From a virus: a DNA stretch of 38,484 bases. Location: the IMG/VR virus record IMGVR_UViG_3300034358_000001, positions 1 through 38,484 of that record; one strand, 5' to 3'. The notes under the pieces were generated by a model. It did not search any database. It saw only the letters and a program-made list of their open reading frames with translations, and was not told the origin of the DNA. A program made the position numbers and the translations under genes. Positions 34,401 to 38,484 of this stretch are shown here, in pieces; the stretch's first letter is position 1; the number at the start of each line of letters is the position of its first letter.

Positions 34401-35504
34401 ATGTCCACAAAAGCTAAGAACGTTCAAATCATTACACAATTAAAAGGAGATTTCGTCGCGTTCCTGTTCGTCTTGTGGAGGGCCTTGAATCTACCAGTAC
34501 CGACCAAGTGTCAGATTGATATGGCACGTACGCTCACTAATGGAGACCACAAGAAGTTTATCCTACAGGCGTTCCGTGGTAGCGGGAAATCCTTTATCAC
34601 CTGCGCGTTCGTTGTGTGGGTGCTGTGGCGGGACCCTCAACTAAAGGTGCTCATCGTGTCTGCCTCTAAGGAACGTGCTGATGCCAACTCCATCTTCATC
34701 AAGAACATCATCGACCTCTTGCCATTCCTCGAGGAGTTGAAGCCTAAGCCAGGACAGCGTGACTCCGTGATTAGCTTTGATGTGGGACTTGCCAAACCTG
34801 ACCACTCACCCTCTGTGAAGTCTGTAGGTATTACTGGGCAGCTGACTGGTAGTCGTGCTGACATCATCATTGCGGATGACGTTGAGGTCCCTGGTAACAG
34901 CTCTACAAGCTCCACCCGTGAGAAGCTGTGGACGTTAGTAACAGAGTTTGCTGCATTGCTCAAGCCTCTACCTACAAGCCGCGTAATCTATCTGGGGACG
35001 CCTCAGACCGAGATGACCCTGTACAAGGAACTTGAGGACAACAAAGGATACTCTACGATAATCTGGCCTGCACAATACCCACGTAATGCTACAGAAGCCC
35101 TGTACTACGGAGACCGCTTGGCTCCTATGCTGAGGGCTGAATACGATGAGGGCTTTGAGGTGCTCGCTGGGCAACCTACAGACCCTGTCCGATTCGACGC
35201 TGACGACCTTCGTGCTCGCGAGCTGGAATATGGCAAGGCAGGTTACACTCTACAGTTCATGCTCAACCCGAACCTGAGTGATGCCGAGAAGTACCCTCTA
35301 AGACTCCGTGACGCCATTGTGTGCCCTGTAGACACTAAGCGTGCCCCTTTGTCCTACCAGTGGTTGCCGAACCGTCAGAACGCCAATGAGGAGCTTCCTA
35401 ACGTGGGTCTTAAGGGTGACGACATCCATAGCTTCCACACAGCCTCAAGTAAGACCGCTGAGTACCAGCAGAAGATTCTTGTGATAGACCCTTCGGGTCG
35501 TGGT
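34401..35504 (+). CDS. 19: Large terminase subunit gp19, exon 1 (ATPase and start of nuclease)
   Basis: First 368 codons of the packaging motor. The ATPase domain has Walker A FRGSGKS, Walker [10 protein letters not shown] and GTPQTEM; conserved T7 blocks run to [11 protein letters not shown]. That last segment carries D363, by position the first catalytic aspartate of the C-terminal RNase H-like nuclease. The exon ends on a codon boundary (GGT) at the predicted 5' splice site. Without splicing, eight intron-coded residues follow to a TAA at 35529-35531, giving a 376-aa protein without nuclease. Joined to 36188-36838 it gives 584 aa (T7: 586). ATG 34401 after AGAGGAGG. Confidence 0.96.
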
Positions 35505-36187
35505 GAACTCTTTGCCTCGACATTAAACTAACCTCTCTAATTGCTGGGACATCTCTTGTAGACAATCAGCAGCGAAGCCCATCACCGGGAACGTTCAACG
35601 ACTAACAGTACACCTATGCTTGGTGGAAACGGGAGGCTCCTCAATAGTGAGGATGAAGATATAGTCTGGACTCTATGGCGACATAGAGAAAGAGCCTTAG
35701 CAAGCTCTCAACAAACAACCTTACTACAGATATCCCAATGGAGGATTAAACCAAATGAAGAATCGACTTTATCGTGTATACCACATCAGGCCACTCGGAG
35801 AGACAGATACCTCTAAGTTCTACGTAGGTATCACCAAGAACTCACTGAGCTTCCGCCTAAGCCAACACATGACCTCTCAGAGGCCTATAGGAACCATTCT
35901 ACGGGACTTAGGTAGAGAGTCTGTGGAAATCATCAGCCTGTTCTTTGGGAGCCGTGAGGCAGCCTTACAGCTCGAATATGAGCTACGTCCTGATATGAAC
36001 ATAGGGTGGAACTTAATGGCTGGTGGTAACTGCAGTAAAGACGTTAAGGTGAAGCTGAAGTCACCTGACGGGATTCTTTATGCTCCGTATAGTCTCACAC
36101 AGTTCTGCAACGAGCACGGACTGGTTACCGCTAATGTACGCAAAGTCATTAATGGTGAACGGAGACATACCAAAGGTTGGACAATCG
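35505..36187 (+). ncRNA. Group I self-splicing intron (IA type) in the large terminase gene
   Basis: 683 nt. P1: exon UCGUGGU (35498-35504) with internal guide GCCUCGA (35514-35520), G.U at the splice site. P10: UCUUU (35509-35513) with exon-2 AAAGA (36188-36192). P3: 35532-35537 with 35631-35636. P4: 35542-35546 with 35567-35571. P5: ACA/UGU. P6: 35578-35580 with 35587-35589. P7: GACUA (35600-35604) with UAGUC (35662-35666). P7.1: CACC/GGUG (35611-35625), the extra stem of IA introns. P8: 35639-35652. P9: seven pairs with GCGA loop, 35671-35688. Conserved boxes GTTCAACGACTA and AAGATATAGTC resemble T4 td. It ends in G36187. All core helices precede the endonuclease gene. Splicing joins GRG to [10 protein letters not shown], the uninterrupted T7 sequence. 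Confidence 0.96.
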
Positions 36188-36195
36188 AAAGATGA
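35755..36195 (+). CDS. Intron-encoded GIY-YIG homing endonuclease with NUMOD-type DNA-binding end
   Basis: 146 aa. Residues 1-91 form a GIY-YIG nuclease domain: YRVYHI (6-11) and FYVGITKN (22-29) stand for GIY and YIG, then R34, H38, probable catalytic E74 (QLEYEL) and N86 (GWNLMAGG). Residues about 100-146 ([28 protein letters not shown]) look like a NUMOD/intron-encoded-nuclease helix-turn-helix repeat. It would cut intronless terminase genes at the insertion site and so spread the intron. ATG 35755 follows GGAGGA. Codon 145 spans the 3' splice site and the stop TGA (36193-36195) is in exon 2, so full-length protein needs unspliced RNA. Confidence 0.93.
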   Translation: MKNRLYRVYHIRPLGETDTSKFYVGITKNSLSFRLSQHMTSQRPIGTILRDLGRESVEIISLFFGSREAALQLEYELRPDMNIGWNLMAGGNCSKDVKVKLKSPDGILYAPYSLTQFCNEHGLVTANVRKVINGERRHTKGWTIER

Positions 36196-36838
36196 AACTG
36201 GGTATGCAGTACTCTATACCCTCAATGGGTACATCTACCTGATGGAAGTGGGTGGCTACCGAGGAGGCTATGATGACCCTACCTTAGAGAAGCTCGCTAA
36301 GAAAGCCAAGCAGTGGGACATACAGACGGTAGTCCACGAGAGTAACTTCGGTGACGGTATGTTCGGTAAGGTATTCCAGTCGACCCTACTGAAGCACCAT
36401 AAGTGTTCCATGGAAGAGATTCGCGCTAGAGGTATGAAAGAGCTGCGCATCTGCGACACCATTGAGCCACTCATGGGTTCACACCGTTTGGTTATCCGTG
36501 ATGAGGTTATCAGGGAGGACTACCAGACTGCGCGTGACGTCGATGGTAAGCATGACGTTCGATACAGTGCATTCTATCAGATGACCCGTATGACCCGCGA
36601 GAAGGGCGCTGTGGCCCACGATGACCGGGTGGATGCTTTAGCTTTAGGCATCGAGTGGTTACGTGAAGGGATGCAGGTTGACAGTAAGATAGGAGAAGAG
36701 GAGATGACTCTAGAGTTCCTAGAGCATCACATGGAGAAAGCTATCGTCGGCGGTGAGATGGCCCGTGAGTTAACCTCAGGTGGCGTAGACATCTACTACG
36801 AAGACGATGGGGATGGGGTGTCCTTTATGGGATGGTAA
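36188..36838 (+). CDS. 19: Large terminase subunit gp19, exon 2 (nuclease domain)
   Basis: 216 codons following the intron. It starts [20 protein letters not shown] and continues T7-like ([74 protein letters not shown]). This is the rest of the headful/concatemer-cutting nuclease; [11 protein letters not shown] carries the last acidic metal ligands. The end ([18 protein letters not shown]) matches the acidic T7 end. The open frame extends upstream to 36080 only because the intron has no stop in this phase; it has no ribosome site there. Confidence 0.95.
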   Translation, partial: KDETGYAVLYTLNGYIYLMEVGGYRGGYDDPTLEKLAKKAKQWDIQTVVHESNFGDGMFGKVFQSTLLKHHKCSMEEIRARGMKELRICDTIEPLMGSHRLVIRDEVIREDYQTARDVDGKHDVRYSAFYQMTRMTREKGAVAHDDRVDALALGIEWLREGMQVDSKIGEEEMTLEFLEHHMEKAIVGGEMARELTSGGVDIYYEDDGDGVSFMGW

Positions 36839-36862
36839 TACTTAAATTGAGGGAGGTAAGAA

Positions 36863-37324
36863 ATGAAGGTGGCAATTGACCCTATAACTGGTTGCCACAA
36901 CTTCCTTGGGTGTAAGACCAATGGTGGTTACGGTAGGGTTCGTGTCAAGGGTGTCCATTGGATGGCCCACAGATACGCCCTACACGTCCACCTACGGCGT
37001 CCACTTAAGGGTGGTTGTGTTGTTATGCATATGTGTGATAATCGCGCCTGCGTGAACCCTGAGCACCTTAAAGAGGGTACTCAGAAGGAGAACATGGATG
37101 ACTGTAAGGCCAAGGGTAGGATGTACCGTCCAGGAGCTAAGAACCCAGCTAGGGGTGACAACAGTAAGAACGCTCTGATTAACATTATGAAGAGACGTAA
37201 CGAGACCATACAGCAGGTGTTAGCACACAAAGGCAAGCCAAAGGTGGTAGCTGAGGAGCTCGGGCTGAACTACCATTGGGTGCGTGATGTGCGTAACGGT
37301 AAGATAGTTATGCAAGAATTATGA
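36863..37324 (+). CDS. Free-standing HNH homing-type endonuclease
   Basis: 153 aa. HNH_3-type motif: HRYALHVHLRRP, then HMCDNRACVNPEHLKEGT with H56, C58, C63, N65 and H68, the same family as T7 gp2.8/3.8/5.3/7.7. The C-terminal part (about 125-147, KVVAEELGLNYHWVRDVRNG) is a helix-turn-helix-like DNA-binding segment. ATG 36863 after GGGAGG, 24 nt behind the terminase stop. T7 has no such gene here, while the HNH genes T7 carries elsewhere are all absent from this genome. Confidence 0.93.
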   Translation: MKVAIDPITGCHNFLGCKTNGGYGRVRVKGVHWMAHRYALHVHLRRPLKGGCVVMHMCDNRACVNPEHLKEGTQKENMDDCKAKGRMYRPGAKNPARGDNSKNALINIMKRRNETIQQVLAHKGKPKVVAEELGLNYHWVRDVRNGKIVMQEL

Positions 37325-37569
37325 ATAAATAAGCAGACATAGCAGTGATATGTAGTAAACCTTAAGTTACTGTTTTGTCTGTGTTAGTCTAATTGAACTC
37401 GCTAATGGGAGGGGCCCCCTAAGATAACTTAAAGACACTTATAGACTGCTTATGCAAAGTGCATACTCAGTGAATGACTGTTAGCCTACTTACAGTGGGA
37501 TGGTGATTATGATTATATCCATCCCCACTATCAGTGATAACATCAAGACTAACGTAAGGAGGACACTCT
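37325..37569 (+). other. 245-nt gap with the phiOR-like promoter
   Basis: Contains the promoter at 37390 and the leader of gene 19.5. AT-rich repeats of the taagataactt type follow the promoter. No gene is seen. Confidence 0.7.
37390..37412 (+). promoter_or_regulatory. Phage promoter (phiOR-like)
   Basis: TAATTGAACTCGCTAATGGGAGG, +1 at G37407. It shares the unusual TAATTGAACTC recognition part with T7 phiOR. G at -6 is a further change. In T7 this promoter serves as right-end origin and helps packaging. Confidence 0.85.
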
Positions 37570-37725
37570 ATGAAACTGTTAGCCATTATCAAGAACGTGG
37601 CAACACATAGATTGACCTACCGGTTTCTCGTTGTACTTGCTGCTGCCATTGGTTACACATCTAGTGCTGAACACATCGGTCAACTGGAAGCTGTGCTCTG
37701 TGCTCTACTTACTTGTGTTCCTTAG
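37570..37725 (+). CDS. 19.5: gp19.5 small membrane protein
   Basis: 51 aa (T7: 49). The centre HRLTYRFLVVLAAAIGYTS equals T7 HRVTYRFLVVLCAALGYAS, and the end (LEAVLCALLTC) matches too. One or two hydrophobic helices. Function unknown. ATG 37570 after AAGGAGG. Confidence 0.92.
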   Translation: MKLLAIIKNVATHRLTYRFLVVLAAAIGYTSSAEHIGQLEAVLCALLTCVP

Positions 37726-38022
37726 GATTGCTATCGGAGCCTGATGGCTCGCCTTTTAGTGATTATGGTCGATATTCATCTTCCCTATAATCACTGTAAG
37801 AAGTCAACTCTTTGAGTAGTACTCATGGCCTCTTAGGGTCTTCAGGTCTTACCGCTATGCTCCTGCGTAGCACCTGATGTCTAACCTTATGATAGAGGCT
37901 GTGAGTGTGGGTAACCTTAGGTACCTTAAGGCTACTCTGAGTCTAACCTTAGGGCTACCTAGAGAGATAGATGGGACCTTATGAGAGCCTTTAAGAATCT
38001 TACAGAAAACTCTAAGTGGGTA
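37726..38022. other. Right non-coding region before the terminal repeat
   Basis: No gene. Contains the weak terminator, a 9-bp inverted repeat (AGTGATTAT 37758-37766 with ATAATCACT 37787-37795) and scattered ccttagg/ccttaag motifs from about 37910. It corresponds to the T7 short-repeat region left of the right terminal repeat. Confidence 0.6.
37736..37757 (+). terminator. Possible weak terminator after gene 19.5
   Basis: GAGCC (37737-37741), TGAT loop, GGCTC (37746-37750), then gcc and TTTT. The stem is short and the T run starts three bases late, so efficiency is doubtful. It is the only candidate after the last gene. Confidence 0.4.
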
Positions 38023-38252
38023 TCTCATAGTATGTAACTTAAAGTTCCCCCCTATGGCCTCTCTCAGTCCACACTAAGTCCTACCTACCCCCCAAGGGTA
38101 ACTATAGGTACAACTCTAGGTACCACTAGGTTCTATGAGTAACACTAGGTTCTATGAGTAACACTAGGTTCTATGAGTAACACTATGAGTACCACTAGAT
38201 GTAGTGGGTGGGGGGACATTGGGGCACTATGTGTAGGCCTCTTTGTGTTCCT
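38023..38252. repeat. Inferred direct terminal repeat, present once (about 230 bp)
   Basis: Begins TCTCATAGTATGTAAC and soon has TTAAAGTTCCCCCC, closely matching the start of the T7 terminal repeat as I recall it. It ends CCTCTTTGTGTTCCT, matching the T7 right end, and is followed by ATCTGTA, like the T7 polymerase pause signal ATCTGTT at the concatemer junction. Length 230 bp agrees with T3 and phiYeO3-12 repeats. Contains three tandem 19-bp repeats. In virions it should be at both ends; the single copy implies a collapsed assembly. Confidence 0.65.
38125..38181. repeat. Three tandem 19-bp repeats
   Basis: Perfect copies of actaggttctatgagtaac at 38125, 38144 and 38163, followed by a partial copy (actatgagtaccactag). 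They lie inside the inferred terminal repeat. Confidence 0.9.
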
Positions 38253-38260
38253 ATCTGTAT
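38252..38260 (+). promoter_or_regulatory. Candidate RNA polymerase pause signal at the concatemer junction
   Basis: TATCTGTAT. In T7 the polymerase pauses at ATCTGTT next to the right end of the repeat, and this pausing helps terminase cutting. One base differs here. Its place directly after the inferred repeat end supports both assignments. Confidence 0.5.
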
Positions 38261-38330
38261 GTGACCCATAAGTAACTCCTTATGTCCTCTCTCTGTAACT
38301 CTCCACACCAATCCTTACTATCAAAGATAG

Positions 38331-38484
38331 CCTTAGGTAAGACTCTAGGTAAGACCCTAGGTAAGACTCTAGGTAAGACCTTAGGTAAGACTCTAGGTAA
38401 GACCTTAGGTAAGACTCTAGGTAAGACCTTAGGTAAGACTCTAGGTAAGACCTTAGGTAAGACTCTAGGTAAGACCTTAGGTAA
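38331..38484. repeat. 24-bp tandem repeat array, right part
   Basis: Starts ccttagg, then alternating 12-mers; one early unit is a variant (taagaccctagg at 38350). From 38374 to the end (111 bases) it is identical to bases 1-111. Together with the left part it probably forms one array directly behind the terminal repeat. Confidence 0.9.

Noticed and set aside
34523-34545. Promoter-like ACGCTCACTAATGGAGA inside gene 19
   Set aside because: One base is missing within the recognition core, the upstream part does not match, and it lies within conserved coding sequence.
35505-35531. Gene 19 broken by a frameshift or a simple insertion
   Set aside because: The complete group I core, P1 and P10 pairings and an exact in-frame join explain the interruption better.
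36080-36838. Separate 252-aa gene starting at 36080
   Set aside because: The first 36 codons are intron and endonuclease sequence in another frame without a ribosome site; the conserved terminase sequence starts exactly at the splice site, so this is exon 2.
36863-37324. HNH gene as part of a second intron
   Set aside because: It lies after the complete terminase stop codon with its own ribosome site, and no group I core boxes are seen around it.

Overview
This window is an essentially complete genome of a lytic T7-like podovirus (Autographiviridae, T7 group). Every gene lies on the + strand in the canonical T7 order: early genes (kinase 0.7, single-subunit RNA polymerase 1, 1.1 to ligase 1.3), DNA metabolism genes (1.6 to 6.3), then virion assembly, lysis and packaging genes (6.5 to 19.5). 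Protein lengths and motifs match T7 gene products very closely; for example the DNA polymerase is 704 aa, gp11 is 196 aa and the RNA polymerase is 882 aa. The host is probably an enterobacterium, judged from the closeness to coliphage T7 and from E. coli-type signals (sigma70-like promoter, RNase III stems, a gp2 inhibitor of host RNA polymerase, a thioredoxin-binding loop in gp5). It resembles the Berlin/Kvp1-type relatives of T7 as I remember them, but I could not run a search.

Layout. 1-603: terminal repeat array, non-coding leader, one phage promoter and a host-type promoter. 604-6343: early region, much reduced (no gene 0.3, kinase domain only in 0.7), with a promoter-rich probable primary replication origin at about 4181-4450. 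6373-15828: class II genes (1.6, nucleotide kinase 1.7, gp2, ssDNA-binding protein 2.5, endonuclease 3, lysozyme 3.5, primase-helicase 4A/4B, 4.3-4.7, polymerase 5, 5.7, exonuclease 6) plus several tiny membrane peptides. 15829-16184: non-coding, three tandem phage promoters and a 12-G run. 16185-33797: class III genes for virion, host lysis and small terminase, with the T-phi terminator directly after capsid gene 10. 33897-36838: spanins and large terminase. 36863-37725: HNH endonuclease and 19.5. 37726-38484: packaging and terminal-repeat region.

The outstanding feature is the large terminase gene 19. It is split by a 683-nt group I intron (35505-36187) in which P1, P3-P10 and P7.1 can be drawn, with the conserved U.G at the 5' splice site and a terminal G. 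The intron carries a GIY-YIG/NUMOD homing endonuclease whose last codons and stop lie in the downstream exon. The splice restores a 584-aa terminase exactly, and the insertion site is five codons after a probable nuclease active-site aspartate. A free-standing HNH endonuclease gene follows immediately.

The ends look like those of a circularised assembly. The first and last 111 bases are identical copies of one 24-bp repeat array. Similarity to the T7 ends suggests that the true direct terminal repeat (about 230 bp) is present only once, at about 38023-38252, so the physical genome would start near 38023 and be about 38.7 kb. Eighteen T7-type promoters were found; their -17 to -5 region is T7-like and the polymerase has kept the T7 specificity-loop residues.
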